DNA of 64,000 bases from Brachynemurus nebulosus (GCA_035578155.1 JAPWDM010000001.1:84538150-84602149); one strand, 5' to 3'. Numbered from the stretch's first letter, positions 41,981-54,962 are shown. Numbers and translations are program-made. Notes: a model not told the origin generated them from the letters alone.

Positions 41981-42287
41981 CTAGAGTCCCTATAATAAAT
42001 AGAGTCGTGACATGTGTGCTGAACGCTGATTGATTCCGGCATTTTCTGTCCAAAGTTTGCGTAAAATGCATTGGAAATAAATATTAACAAAAATTATTTA
42101 GTTTAACCTAGCAAGAACAATTAAATTGAAAAATTTTAATTGTTCGTTAACTCGCAGCTTATTAACAATAATTATATACTAAAAAATATTTACTCAAACA
42201 TGTGATAATTAATTTTGAAGCTTCTCGCTCTGTTTTAGATAAAAAATGGCTGACATGTCACGATTCTATTTATTATAGGAACTCTAG
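41981..42287. mobile_element. MITE with 39-bp TIRs, TTAA(T) flanks
   Basis: CTAGAGTCCCTATAATAAAT at the left is mirrored at the right end (to 42287), inverted arms of about 39 bp with few mismatches. With the Harbinger element removed, TTAAT precedes and TTAAT follows it, inside the resumed tandem repeat. A piggyBac-like origin is possible. Interior AT-rich, no ORF. Confidence 0.75.
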
Positions 42288-42420
42288 TTAATTCGGACTA
42301 GCAGCACCATTTTTTGATAAAATTTTGAATTTAGATGCAGAACTCGATTATTATTCGGACTAGGAGCGCCATTTCTTAGTGAAACTTGGAATTTACAGAG
42401 TTCAAAGATGGCTGCACCAT
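42288..42420. repeat. Tandem repeat of about 68 bp, right part
   Basis: Continues the array of 37664-37838: TTAATTCGGACTAGCAGC, CAGAACTCGATTATTATTCG, GGACTAGGAGCGCCAT. Confidence 0.75.
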
Positions 42421-43359
42421 CTGTTAGCGACATTTTGAGTTCTTAGGTTAAGCTAAGTTCGCTTAGGTTCCGTTAGATTAGATCAAATTTCATTAGGTGC
42501 CGTTAGATTCTTTTGACAAATTCGTTGGGAATGGATTAGTGGATTCTTTGATGAAATTTGTTAACATATTAGTACTTTTATTTCTTCGCGTAATGGCTGC
42601 TTTGTTTAAATCTTTCGTAATATCGTCTTTTGAACACATGTTACAGAAATTTATCAATTTGTAAGTTATAGTTGTTCGCAACGAATGTGTAATCGACCAT
42701 TTTTTTTCGAGTCGAAAAACTGTTCGTAATACGTTATTGATGATACCTGACGCCCTAAAAGCGGCGTCTGCATTTATTGTTTGTTCCAATCTTAAATTTA
42801 TTGGAATTCAAGAAAACGGCTTATAAGTTCTTCGCACGCCCAGAACACAATTTTTATAATCGTCCAGTAAACCGGGATGAGTATTTTAGACGTTCAGTAA
42901 TTTATCGTAATAAATCGTTAGACATCTAGCCTAGTTTTGGTGATTGATCGTAAAGAATGTATTAGTTATCTTTGGTAACACATATTTAAAAATATTAAAA
43001 TCGCTCGTTCGAATGCCGTATTCCGTCATTAGATAATAGTTGACTAGTTTTACATATATTAAATATATTGGGGGCGTTTTACCATGTTTACCTTCTAAAG
43101 TGTCTTTTTTGTACCTTTTGTAATGTTCGAATATATGTTTACATTCTTCATTTATTATTTGTGGGTGGACATTATTTTCCTCGTTAAACTACAACAAGTA
43201 GTGTTTAACATCTTCCAGCTGATAGCGACAAGATTTTAAGAATTCTTGTAAATACAACATTTGCAGAGCTAGGGAAAGTAGTGGATGAATTTTCCGACAT
43301 CGATTGAAATGCTTACCAGAAAGAAATGTGTTCACAGAACCGGTAGCTAAAAAAGAATT
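42421..43359. other. Stretch without a supported gene
   Basis: A minus frame at 42789-42493 (98 codons, with ADAAFRASGIINNVLRTVF) vaguely recalls the region after RT in some LINEs, but no neighbouring RT was found and the rest does not match. Confidence 0.4.
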
Positions 43360-43880
43360 TAAAATTTAAAATTCCATTATCAAAGGAAAATTTTAAAACA
43401 GAAATAAATAACATTAAAACAATAGCAAATAATAACGGATATAACTCAAAATTAATTGATAAATTAGTAACTAAAAAAGAATATAAACAAATTTTAATAG
43501 AAATTTATCTCTCCGTTAAATTAAACCTCAAATCAAATGTCAAAACTTTAACATATTTTGGTAAAATTTCAGATAAAATACATAAAATTTTAACTAAATC
43601 AAATGTAACTACTGCATTTAAATCGAACCTTAATTTAGGAAATTTGATAGATAACAATAAAAAAAATAGACAAACTTAAAAAATCGGGAATCTACAAACT
43701 AAATTGTTAAGAATGTGATAGTTTTTACATTGGTCAAACTGGCAGAAATTTTAAAACCCGCAGAGCCGAACACTGCAGATGCTACAGAAACAAGAAATCG
43801 GACTCCGCTTTTGCCAGACATTTAATCAACACAGGACACATACCGGAGAGAAACGAAATTCCGTGGGGTAAATATATACC
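43360..43880 (+). pseudogene. Penelope-like element: RT end and GIY-YIG endonuclease
   Basis: The + strand reads IPLSKENFKTEINNIKTIAN, KTLTYFGKISDKIHKILTKS and NLGNLIDNNKK, then KSGIYKLN, a TAA in the cysteine region, ECDSFYIGQTGRNFKTRRAE and DSAFARHLINTGH. GIY..YIG with the downstream R and H positions is the endonuclease of Penelope-like elements, placed after the RT as usual. The RT palm is missing upstream; at least one stop and one frame change occur. The + strand then decays into AT-rich DNA. Confidence 0.75.
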
Positions 43881-44034
43881 CCGGCTTATAGGTTAAGAGT
43901 AGAAAAAATAGGTTTGTCGTTTTAAGGTTAATTAATATTATTTTACTCTATAATTTTTTTACTAATGAAAATTTAAAAATATAAGATTTAAATTAAACAA
44001 ATTTAGAAAAATTCCAATTTAACATTTTTATTAA

Positions 44035-44818
44035 GGGAGATCACTAGTGTGACCGTCTGAAAAAAGTGATTTTGGGGAATTTTTTTTAAAGAAAACAACT
44101 GTATGGAATGTTTTAATATTTTAAGGATATATTCGTTGATATATAATAAATTCATGATAAAATTTTTGGATCAAAAAATTGAAAATTCAGTGAGTTATTC
44201 GCGATCTCTCAAGGCTCCAAAAAAAAAGTTGCCCCACTGCTGCAGTGATAGCGACCTTCACAGTGCCTGAAATCAAAAAAATCAAAAAGCCTATTAAACT
44301 AGAAGGTACTGCTCGTACCGTGAACCTCAATCGAAAAAAAAGTTGAAATGTAACAAAATGGCGGAGTTTTTTAAGTTTCAAAATTTGCGCGAAAATTTGA
44401 TGATTTTTGGCTTGCAAAAATTACATTTTTTATTCGATTGGAAAACTGGAAGTTCATGGCACGAAGAAACATATATAAAAGAAGCTGGAATAAGAATCAA
44501 ATCGATCGGATGATTTGTCTTCGAGTTATAACTGCAGCAAATTTGAAAAATGTAGTTTTTCTTTACTTTACCTTTTAGTTTTAATCACTGGGAATTTTTA
44601 CCAAAATTATTTACGATGTACTCACTATAACGGTCATAGTAAAACTAGATGTGTCGTTTAAATGTGCCAGGGTCTAGCTTCTCCATAACATGTAACTGGC
44701 AGCCACGTCCAAAAACTTCCGAATTACCAACTCTCATACATTTCTCAATACCTCAAAGTTAAATGAAAATCAGTTCCAATTTTTTTTTTAAATTTCACAC
44801 TAGTGCCCCCCCCCCCCC
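44035..44818. mobile_element. TTAA-flanked (piggyBac-like) non-autonomous element, 784 bp
   Basis: TTAA at 44031-44034 and 44819-44822. Ends GGGAGATCACTAGTGTGACC and, inverted, a G13 run then CACTAGTGTGA. Related to 32711-33609 by the GTGTGACCGTCTG-type end. It contains a C13 homopolymer just inside the right end. No credible ORF. Confidence 0.65.
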
Positions 44819-44933
44819 TTAAAAAATGTAGTAACAATAAAACGGATCTAATATTCTAGTATTTTTTTTTTTTATAAAAATTCTCAATTTTATTTAAAAT
44901 CTATTACATACTTAAATCTATAATTATAATCAG

Positions 44934-45010
44934 GTAGCGAGTTTCTTCGGACAAGTCAGGACCGTACTTATCGCAATAAAATTTTAAAACTAAATTACAT
45001 GAAATTCGGT
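44934..45010. repeat. Dispersed repeat, copy B
   Basis: Shares CGGACAAGTCAGGACCGTAC and the following AATAAAATTTTA block with 11888-11960. Confidence 0.65.
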
Positions 45011-45309
45011 AGATTTAAATGAGTATAACCAATTGAAAATTTAATTTTTGGCCATGTAGAATACTTTTTAGATATTAAAAAGTTATAGAAAATTTAGACG
45101 GTCCACTATGATACACATACATACATAGTTGTTAAAATTTTTATTAATACTGAAAAACAAATTTTTAATAAACTGTGTCTATCCTTTAAAATAAAAAGCT
45201 ATAAAAAAGGATAATACTTATTTAATTTAAAATAAAATGTACCTACGAAAAGATATACGTATTTATATAAAAAAATATAGTTGATCGTTTAAGTTGTGGT
45301 ACGTACAAA

Positions 45310-47706
45310 AATAAAACAGGTAAAATAGTTCTGTATCCACTACCAGGAGAGAAAATCAGCGTTGACACCTTCCTGCCGCACTGGCAGGCCGCCGTTCCGA
45401 CGAAGGATACCGAATTGTGGTGGGTGCTGGCTCCGAGCTGGGATGGAAAGGTTTACGTGACGTTCCTTAGTTTGCGTCGACAGTTGTTCTTTTGTTTCGT
45501 TTTCTTTTTTCTTTTTTATTTTTATTGGGGCTTAGTTCCTTGGTATGCTTCGGTTTCTCTCTTTAATTGTAGAAGTGGTTTCTCAAAATGCTGATTGATT
45601 CTCTGACGGCGAGTTGTGCTATGGCTTTGATGGTGGTTTCAGGGATCTTGAATTGGATGCAAAAGTCTTTGAAGGATCTTGTAATTGTGCCGCGAACTCC
45701 CACAAGTAGGCCTATTATGTCAATTGAATCCACGGCGTATTTTTCCTTGTAGTACTCAATTGTTGGTATGTATATGTCCTTTTTTCTTTGTCGACTTCCT
45801 GAGCCTGATTCTCTCCCGTTTCAAATCTGATCGTGGGATCTATTATGACCGCTTTTTTAGTTTTCTTGTCGATGGCTATGATGTCTATTCTGCGGCTTGA
45901 TCCGTTTTGAGCAACTCCAGGAACCTCTTCATGCACTTCCCAGTTGTTCTGGCGCATGGCATCTGCTAGAGTAGTCCGGATTCTGTTATGTCGGTTATTT
46001 CGGGGGAGGCTTCCAAATGAACAGAGTCGCCCAGAACGTGGCTCAGAGTCTCTCTTCTGTTGGTTTGGGTCTCGATGGTCTCGGGAAGAGAGCATCGGCG
46101 ACAGAGAGCCCCGTCGGTCGACCGTCCAGGAGTGGCCCTCACGGGTGCCGAATTTGTGTACATTTTTAGTAGGTCGGTATATTCGCTGTTCGTTAGTCCT
46201 TCTTCTGGGGTTAGCCATTTGTTGTGGGGCTTATATTGGTTGAATGAGCTTACTCCTGCTCCTCTCAGCTTCATTCCCGCCCAGTTTCTGAATTCTTTGT
46301 CCCTTAGTTCTTCTCTCACCTTTTTCACATCTATTTTTCCTTCCCCCAGTCTGATAATTTCTAGAGCTGCCATACACGCATCTACCTCCTTGTCTAGGTT
46401 TCTTACCCTTTTCACGAGGTCATCGTTCAGATTCATGAGGGTGTTGCATAGGTTGATCTTTTGGATTTGGATTTCCCATGCCGCTTTGAGGACTTGGAGT
46501 CCTCGGCTGGTTTTTGCGGCATATAGCATTGAATCAGGAGTGTCATTTGGCAGGTCAAGGGCTTGTTTCACAGCCGATCGGATGATTATGTCAAGATCTT
46601 TAATGAACGACACTTGTCTATGGGGGTCATTTGGATGCCGTATGTCATCATGGGCCAGATGTAAGTGTTCAGAATATGAATTTTTTGGTTTGCTTTGATG
46701 TACGGTGAATTGACAACTTTATTTATTTTTTCAGTAAGATCTTTCATCATGACTTCCTTGTTCAATATGACTCCATCACGGAGGTTGACTCCCAGGTAGC
46801 GAATTTCGCTTTCATTTGAAACAGGTTGAATGATTGTTTCCCCCATTTTGATTTGCTCATCATGGATTTTGCCTGTCTTTATATGGATCGCTTGAGTTTT
46901 TGTGGGATTCAGGCTCATTCCTAGCTTCGTTAGACGGTTTTCAATTAATTCGTACATGGCAGCTGCCCCATTTACGGTATGGCTGGTCAGACCGAGGTCA
47001 TCCGCAAATGCCAATGCTGACACTTTGTGGTTTTCGATTACCTTTACTCCGTTTGGCTGGGTAAAACCGTGTTCCGTTATTTCATCAAGGATATGGTTAG
47101 TTGCGATGTTGTAGAGGAGCGGTGATAAGGGAGCGTCTTGCATCAAACCCCTTTTGAGGGTAATTTTCTTGGACTTATACCAATTTGGAATTGGGTTTGG
47201 TTTTCCAGTTGATAGTCCATAATGAAGTTTATTAGGTACTCAGGAGCTCCCATTCTAGCCAGGGCTTTCCTCACCTGGGCATGACCAATTGTGTCGTATG
47301 CTCGATTTATGTCTAGGAATAGGCACAATGCATCCCCCTTTTCTTCCTTTGCTGTGTCCAGTATGGCCTGGATTATGGACAGATTTATTGCACATCCTGG
47401 GGTTGAGATGAAACCTCGTTGGTTGGGGTTCAAAATGCTGAACTGTCTTAAACGACGTTCGAGTATTTTTTCCAGGATTCTTCTGGTCATCGGAAGTATT
47501 GTTATGGGTCTCCAATTTTTGATTTCTTTGACGTTTCCCCCCTTGTCAAGCAGAATAGTCCTTGCTTCCTTCATACAGGAGGGTAAAGCTCCTATCTTGA
47601 GACATGAGTTAAATATTTTGACCAGAATTTTGTTTATTCCTTTCACTCGAATCGCCCGAGCAATAACTCCCTCTGGACCTGCGGTTGAGTCAAGTTTTAT
47701 GCTCTT
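45310..47706 (-). mobile_element. R4/R2-group LIN element, 5'-truncated
   Basis: Begins abruptly inside RT (about 47706) and ends past a GC-rich 3' UTR (45714-45310) that contains a CCTGCC/GGCAGG hairpin (45372-45388). The element is clearly more GC-rich than its flanks. The endonuclease is of restriction-enzyme-like type. It may belong to the same group as the fragment at 1-1149, but the two do not overlap in content. Confidence 0.8.
45715..47706 (-). pseudogene. RT and REL-endonuclease ORF, frameshifted
   Basis: STAGPEGVIARAIR opens the copy, then RTILLDKGG, NWRPITILP, LFLDINRAYDTIGHAQV. A 1-nt shift near 47155 leads to DAPLSPLLYNIATNHILDEI and ALAFADDLGL (about 47000). Another near 46610 leads to the long linker (PNDTPDSMLYAAKTSRGL, KLRGAGVSSFNQYKPHNKW) and CRRCSLPE...ETLSHVLG, a CCHC-like motif. 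A third near 46010 gives NSSRRIDIIAI-like DII residues and AVIIDPTIRFETG, the PD-(D/E)XK-type nuclease core, with the stop at 45715. Three frameshifts make it a pseudogene. Family architecture is well known; clade assignment is approximate. Confidence 0.8.
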
Positions 47707-47856
47707 TTATTAGTACATAAAATATGTACTAACAATAAGAGATAATAGTTTTATGCACATACATATTATATGTATACATATGTATGTATGTATGTATACT
47801 CTGATACTACCTTATGTACTTGTAAAAATATTTAGATCTACTTACCCATCCATTAT

Positions 47857-49335
47857 TTACGCATTAGAATCCGAATCACTTGAACTCAAAATTTCGTCTG
47901 TATTAAAATTATGTTTAAAATATATTATTAAACTTTTTTCTAAATTTTCTGGTTTAATGTTATGTTTTCTCGCGTTTAAAATGTATTTATGTACTGAAAA
48001 TGATCTTTCAACATCTACAGATGTTACCGGCACATATTTCTAAAATGGGAAAAGTTCTGGATTAACAGGATTATTTTCTGATACCGCACTTTCACTATTC
48101 AGAACATTATTTATATTTACTAAAATATTATATCCTAAATTATTTTTTATTATAAACTCAAATTTATCTTTAATTTTAATCTCCTTTTCACATCTTAAAT
48201 TATTAAGGGAGTTTGCGGTATAATTAATTATGTCTATTGATTCATTTAACTCTAAGTTACTAGTTTATAATTTTTTAATACTTATTCGCAGAGGAAAAAA
48301 AATTTTCTTTTATAAAATCTAAGTCACTTCTTAAATTTAATTGTTGAAATAATATTTTACAGTTGTATATAGCAAGAGCTTCATTTTCATCAAAATTTGA
48401 AATTACACTTATTATTTCATTAAAATGTTCTTGATAATAAAAGCCGCATCTAGCCAGGTACCCCATCGTGTAGGAACTGGATGTGGTGGTAATGGAATTT
48501 CAGGAAATGTGTTTCGAAAATGTTGTAATCGGGAAGAAACTTTCTTAAAAACTTGTTTAATATTTGATACTAATTCGTTAACATTTTTGAACTCCATGCG
48601 AATTTGTTCGGCTACACGACTTAAACCATGCGCTAAACATGTAACGTGTACCATGTTCTTAAATGTCTCTTTTAAAAAAGTTGCAGCCTTAACCATATAA
48701 CTAGCGGCATCTGTTATCATTAATAACAATTTATCTTTTTTTTCAGAATTTTGCCACAAAAATTTTAAAGAATCTTCAATGAAGTTCCGAATTGTTTCAT
48801 TATTTACTTTTTCAATTATTTTACTAGTAAGTAAATATGGTTTATTGAAACAATCCGGTTTCAAAATTCCGACCATAAAATTTGCTGTATACCGACCACA
48901 TGCATCCGCGGTTTCGTCCAAAATAATATAAATGTAATTGTCTTTAATTTCGTTTCGTATCTCTTCTATGGCATTGTTATAAATTTTATCGAGATAACTT
49001 TTTCGTAATGACGACTCATCCGGTATATTTTGACCGCTGCAGTGTTTTTCCAAAAACTCGAGACAACTAGGATTTTTTAATGTTTTCCAAGAAATATTAC
49101 AACACACAATAAATTTAGTTAAGTCAAAATTAAAATCACTTTGTTCAAAAGCACTTGCTTTTTTCAATTGGTGAGTTTTTGAATTAATATGTTCACTAAC
49201 ACGAGTTTTCTTTTTATCACTTATAAATTTTTCACAGATTGTACAAAAAATTCCATTTGCACGTATAACTAACTCATTATGATCTTGTATCCATGAGTTT
49301 ATAAGATACTGTTTACTTTTTCTTTCTAGTGGCAT
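47857..49335 (-). pseudogene. hAT transposase, BED-finger type, nearly full length
   Basis: ATG at 49335. The BED finger FCTICEKFISD...HINSKTHQ sits at residues 30-60. Catalytic blocks: YIIILDETADACGRYTANF (first D), LLLMITDAASYMVKAA (second D), VTCLAHGLSRVAEQIR, then PTRWGTWLDAAF. A frameshift near 48440 leads to EALAIYNCKILFQQLNL, another near 48275, then an open run with LELNESIDIINYTANSL, a TAG near 48041 and the dimerisation signature VPVTSVDVERSFSVHKYIL. It ends SSSDSDSNA at 47857. It belongs to a family distinct from the hAT at 12.3 kb. TIRs not found. Confidence 0.85.
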
Positions 49336-50537
49336 CTTTAATTTTAACAAATGTAATGTACAATAAAACTACTTAAAAATAATAAAATTCAATGTTACTT
49401 AAATACAACAATGGAATTACAACAATAAAATAAAATTATGAAATTATATTAAAGATTCCTCATATCCTTTATACAGACAGTGTTCGAATAATTCTACTAA
49501 AACTTCAACGATATTTTAAATGACTTGTAAATTTTTTTAGAGATATCATCGAATTAGTTCATTATTTATTGCTGTTTATGTCTACTACATACATAATTAT
49601 CATTTAATCTTTACATTTATACTTAAGAAAATCTAACATAAACATTTTACAAAAAAACTGCATTGTCAAGTCTAGACCAAAAACAAAATAAATACTTATA
49701 GTCTAGACTAGAAAAAAAGTACTTATGGTCAAAATTTTAGGAGATTTGAAAAGTATATAGCTAAATTCCATTCTGGAAATTCGCTAAAACGAATACACGA
49801 AATACACTATGGATAATCGTTTTGGTACTTATAAACTCTGCCTTTGAATCATTTGATATATAGTGTCGCATTAATTACTACACACAGTACATGTAAGATA
49901 CTCATGTACATATGTAGATCCGAATAATACAGTCAAGTGTGGTACCTACACATTCCTGCATATGCTAAACACGATACTGTCTGATCCGAAAAAAATCCGA
50001 TACCTGCTTATAATCCTTACAATTTCAAATAAATAATTTGCAATCATATTAACCAATTACAGTGTACAAATAAAAAACGTTAAAATTTGTACAAGTTGTG
50101 TTAGTGTTTCTAAATAAATGCATCTATGAAATTATTGTTAATATTTGAAAACTATTTTACATATATATTCAATACGGTTTGTAATATTCAACACTACCGC
50201 AATCTATAGTTCACACCTTACACAGAAAATAATGTTCTTCCAAAATATCTACATATTCCTAATTTTTCTTCGATTTAGAATACATTATTACCTTAATTTT
50301 AACAATAACTGAAATGGTAATTTTTATTTTAAGGAGAGGGTAAGGTTAATTCGTACAAAAAAAGGCATGTTTTTGTTATTTTTGTGTGACGACACAGTTA
50401 AAATCTCTTTATTAAAACCATTGGTACATTAAAGTATAACATTCGAAGAATATTGTATAAAATTTTCACGAAGAAATATTAAAAAATACAGTAATGGCAG
50501 CAATTATTCGAACGTGTCTCGGAAAAAAATAGAATTG
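49336..50537. other. Gene-free AT-rich stretch
   Basis: No ORF of note. GTTCGAATAATT at about 49486 has an inverted partner at about 50504, which may be the ends of a 1-kb element, but the tips do not match well. Confidence 0.5.
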
Positions 50538-50847
50538 CGGTGCCCCTCATAACTTGGTGCTGGATCATCCGAAATAAAAGAATTAAAATTCATTCGTTAG
50601 ATAATAGTTTTCCTCAGGTAACGCTGGGAGGGTTTTTCGAAATTTCAATTTTTCACTTTTTTGGAACACTTAGAACGGAAAAACACGATTTTTGCGAAAA
50701 AAATTGGCTAATTTGTTATTGTAAAATAAAAATTATTAACAAATTTGAAAAAAACTCTCCAGCGTTACCTCGTAAATTATGTACAGAAATAGTGTTCAAA
50801 ATTTCAAATGGATCGGTGCTGTAGTTTTGAAGTTATGAGGGGCACCG
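50538..50847. mobile_element. Short element with perfect 18-bp inverted ends
   Basis: CGGTGCCCCTCATAACTT (50538-50555) and its exact reverse complement (50830-50847). A second inverted pair GGTGCTGGATC/GATCGGTGCTG-like lies just inside. The 94-codon + frame inside is a by-product. No duplication could be fixed. Confidence 0.65.
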
Positions 50848-51370
50848 ACTTTGAAAACGTGAGCTGTGGGGAAAACGCTTTAAAATTTTGAACACTTAAA
50901 AATTCTTGTATAAAACTGATATAGAATACTTACTGCTAAACTAAATTTTGTACCCTACACTGACAAAATATACAGTACAGGTATAAACACGTTAGTACTT
51001 CCATTGAAATTTCTATAACTGAGAGAGAGAGATATATAGAGAGCGGAACATCTACCAGGTAACAACAAAAATGCTTATAACTTCGTTAATTTTGCTTCAA
51101 TCAACTTGAAATTTTGAGACAATATTCTTGAGATATTATGCATTCAGTTAAAAAAATAAAAAAAAATGCAAAAAAAAAATTATTTTAATACTTTACCCTG
51201 CCCTTAAAATATATACAAAATTTAAAAGAAAAATGAATGAAAAGTGTAATATTATGTACTATATACATACATGTTATTGCATTTATATATAACATTTCCC
51301 TTCACATATAGACTATCTATTGAATATTATAAAAATATAATCTTTTTAAATTTTAGATTAACACGAAATA
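50848..51370. other. Gene-free AT-rich stretch
   Basis: Nothing supported; short GA and TA runs near 51020-51045. Confidence 0.6.
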
Positions 51371-51924
51371 CACACGCCGGCATAATTAGCGGAATATAAA
51401 AAAATATAAAATCCTATTTATTAAACAAAGTTGGCGGTTTTTTTTTCATTTTTACTTAAAATAATATTGAAGTAACGAGTCAATTGACTTTCCATAGAAT
51501 TGTTTTTATTTATTATTGATGCAATTCTTTTTAAGAGGTCTGTCACTTTCGAATTCAAATGCCGTTTCTTCTCAATGTGGTCGAGCTTTAAACTGCCGTA
51601 ATTGAAGAATGGCAAAGACTGTCCTAGGAAACTATAGATAACATCATGCTGAGTATAGAAAAACGAATGGAAGCTTTGATAAGAGCACGGGAGGAAGCAG
51701 GCGGGATTAAAACGCTGTGTTTCATTTCCTATTTGTTAAATAATCTTTAATTTCAATTATTCTTAGACAACATCAGAGTCCAAAAATTTGCCATTTTATA
51801 TGGTTACTTGTTTTGCTACCGAAAATAAAGGTATATCGACTTGTGAACATGTAATTTTAAGTGAATAATTAAATAAGATTAATATTTTCTTGAAATTAAA
51901 TGGTTTGTTTGATTTTTACAGATA

Positions 51925-54900
51925 GTGTAACTGCCCCAGTTGTCGGCCAAATAACCCATATAGTATGTTCAAAAAACTATAAAATTTTAACTATTTGATA
52001 TTATAGCTTGTTTCCTTTACAATTTTTTAATTAAATATTTAAAAAAAACTATTTTTAACATTTTTGATTCAGTTAATTTTTTTAAAATTTAAGAAACAAT
52101 ACTATCTTTAAAAATTATCAAAAATTCCAGTAGTCGGCCACTGCTTGCGAATGTTCGGCCATAAGTATCCCAGTAGTCGGCCAACATATTAAAACTGTTA
52201 AGATTTAAACTTTGGGAGATTGATGACAAAGGAGTAAGTTTCTAAAAGAAATATACACCCAAAGTAATTTTTAGAAGTTTAATAAAATAAATATTAATTC
52301 TTACTAATATAGGTAAATTACATTAAATTCAATAAATGATTTCTTTTAAATTACATGCGTAAATGGCAGTTGAATTCGTGACTTGCCACTTCTTCGAATG
52401 TTTTGCCAGAATTTTTCGTGCACTTGAGATGGAACCAACGTGGACAATTGTCACACCCAATGTGCCTGTATTCTTTCTTCTGCATCAAGATCGCTGTCGA
52501 GCTCATAATAACAACCAGCACAACGTTCCTTTGTTATTTTTTTTTTTAGAGGCGTAAGTTTAGATTTTTTATAATCAATCGCTTTGAATTTTTTTAATTG
52601 ACTTTTTTCTTGTTTTCTTTTTCTTTTTCCCTCCATCATAGATTGCTTTTCATTTTCTTTTTTAATGATGTAACTTCTCCGAGCTGAAGATGATATGGCA
52701 CTCGGTAATTTAATTTTAGTCCTCTGCTTCTCTTTCTTATTTTTTATAATAGCATCTAGCCACCATAAATGTTCAGTAAACGAACTGCAAATATTCTCTT
52801 CAAATTCTTTTTCCTTACTAGTAGATGCTATAGGCAGACTGATATTTTCTTTGTTTTCATTTGAATTTGATATTGCTTGTAGTTTTGTTAATATCCCGTC
52901 CTCCTGGAGGCTAAACAAATCATTTTCGAGGGCACTTAAATTGTCAAAAATTAATTCTTCGGCACTCGTAGTTGCTAGAGATTCTTCTAAAGAACTTAGT
53001 CGCTCTGCACGTGTATTAAAATTTCCAAAGCTTGTACTTGCTAATGGTTTGTCTAAATAATTTAGTCGCTCTGTAAGTACATTAGGATCGTTGAGTTCAG
53101 TCATACTATCGCGCGTATTATCCATTGCTTTAGAGTCATTTACAAAATTGGACAAATTCTCTGCCAAATTAGAAGTTTTTGTATTAGTAAGACTAGTAAT
53201 GTTTGCCTCTTGTTGAGCACTATTAATAATTTTTAGTTTATCCTTAACATTATTAATAACTTTTTCGGCAATTTTAATTTCATCCAATGTTTTTCTTGGA
53301 GAAACTTCTCGCGGAGACTTTGATGCATTCAACTTCTCTAAATTATTTTGAACACATTTACTAAAGTCTACGGCTTCTGCATTAAATGGATACAACCCAC
53401 ATCTTTTAAAACCATTCTGAATCGCCAGCTTTAATGATTTGTTATTTAATACAGTTTCAAACAACGGTGCAAATGTTAATTTTGTTAAATTTTTGTTAAC
53501 ATTTTCAGGTTTGTTGCACCATTCTCGCACGGTTGTTTTCCATTCAGATTTAAGGGATTTGAACACACTGACATCAGCTGGTTGCATGATGTGAGTAGTA
53601 TTTGGTGGCAACGCATACAATATAATTTTGTGTTGGTCACAAAATTCACTCAACTCCATAGACTACGATGTCCATCGATTAATAAAAGTACTGGTCTCTT
53701 AATTTCTTTATTATCGAGCCACTTGGTGACACCGTTTGCCACGTATTCATAAAAAATTTCGCTACGCATCCATCCCGATTCTGATCTACCAATAAACCAC
53801 TCAGAAGGGACACTGTTGATAACATCTCGAGGAAGTCTAACGTATAGACATACAATCATTGGAGAAATAATCTCTCCATTGGCTGAAAAGACTAACAAAA
53901 CAGTGATGGTTTCTTTTTCATTTCCTCTATTTACATCATATACGTTTTTCCAGCCTTTCGGCGCTATGACTTTTCCAGTTTTTGGACACATTGAAAAACT
54001 TGTTTCATCACCGTTTAATATTCTTGATGGATCTTCAAGTATCTCTACTGCATTGATTGATTCAAGATATCTTTTTAGTCCGTCAAACCAGCTTAAGATA
54101 AATTCCCTGGTAACTGTAGCACGTCCTTTCGGTATACTTTTTGGCATTCTGTGAACTAAATTAGGATGGCGTTGTAAAAAGTTCTGGTGCCATTTTTTTC
54201 CAGGTCGTCCGTTTTTAAAAGGTGTTTTACGCCCATCTGCCGTAACAATTTTTTGGACAGTATTAAGTAAATCATCCATTTTTCTCGGAAAGCCACACTC
54301 CACTAATTTAATCAACCAAGAAACTAAGCTGGCTTCTTCAGCTTCTGAAAGAATCGTTTTCGGACCCATTTTCCTAAAAATTTCTGGAACTCGACCGTGT
54401 AAAATATCCTGTAGAGTCGATCGAAGTACGTTGAATTTTTCGCTGGCCTGTCTGATACTACCTTGTTTTGAACGAATAAATTCTAACGCATTCACCAATT
54501 ATTGTTGAGACTAACTATGAATTACTTTTTTAGTATTATTATAACTATTGGATTACGATTAAAAATATGATACCTTTATTCGGCCACAATAAAATAAAAT
54601 AACTAATTTTTTTTTGATGTATCTAAATGTTTTAATTAAAAAATAAAAACCAGTTTTATAATTCACCACACGAAAATTTCACTTTTTTGTATAAAACGTC
54701 AACTAAAAATACTATTTTCGGATGCACTGCAAAGTACGTTTTTATTAACTTGCACAGTATAAATGGCAACAAAGGATTTTTAAAATGAAATTCTGTTCAA
54801 ACATGTTACCAGATAATACTGAAAATATAACGGTTATTACATAAGATAGCAATCCGTAATATATACAACATACCGGCATTAGATAATGTATACTTATATA

Positions 54901-54962
54901 TTTAAATTTTAAACTGAAATTGGCCGACTACTGGACCCGGCCGACAATAGGAGAATTTACCC
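51925..54962 (-). mobile_element. pogo/Tigger-like element, 3038 bp
   Basis: TA at 51923-51924 and 54963-54964. Ends GTGTAACTGCCCCAGTTGTC and, inverted, GGGTAAATTCTCCTATTGTC continue GGCC: 18 of 24 match. Subterminal AGTAGTCGGCCA motifs at about 52130, 52174 and, inverted, 54920. One transposase gene on the minus strand fills the centre. Confidence 0.85.
52351..54498 (-). pseudogene. pogo-type transposase with C-terminal zinc finger, two frameshifts
   Basis: ATG at 54498. Psq-type helix-turn-helix (GSIRQASEKFNVLRSTLQDI, to residue 40), a CENP-B-type second DNA-binding region (NGRPGKKWHQNFLQRHPNL), then DDE core: ILNGDETSFSMCPKTGKVI (first D) and RPVLLLIDGH (second D). A shift of a few bases at about 53655 leads to MELSEFCDQHKIILYALPPN and THIMQPADVSVFKSL (third D). 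A long serine/asparagine/lysine-rich tail follows. A second shift near 52455 is needed to complete a C-terminal PHD-like finger (CAGCYYELDSD, then CDNCPRWFHLKCT) to TAA at 52351-52353. Only two lesions in about 710 codons. Confidence 0.85.

Noticed and set aside
42493..42789. Minus ORF with an ASGIIN motif, possible LINE fragment
   Set aside because: Only a short motif resembles the region after LINE RT; no RT motif nearby and the rest does not fit.
49478..50520. Possible 1-kb TIR element around GTTCGAATAATT
   Set aside because: The inner 12 bp match, but the outer tips and target duplication do not.
50540..50824. A 94-codon + ORF
   Set aside because: Lies wholly between the inverted ends of a short element and has no domain.
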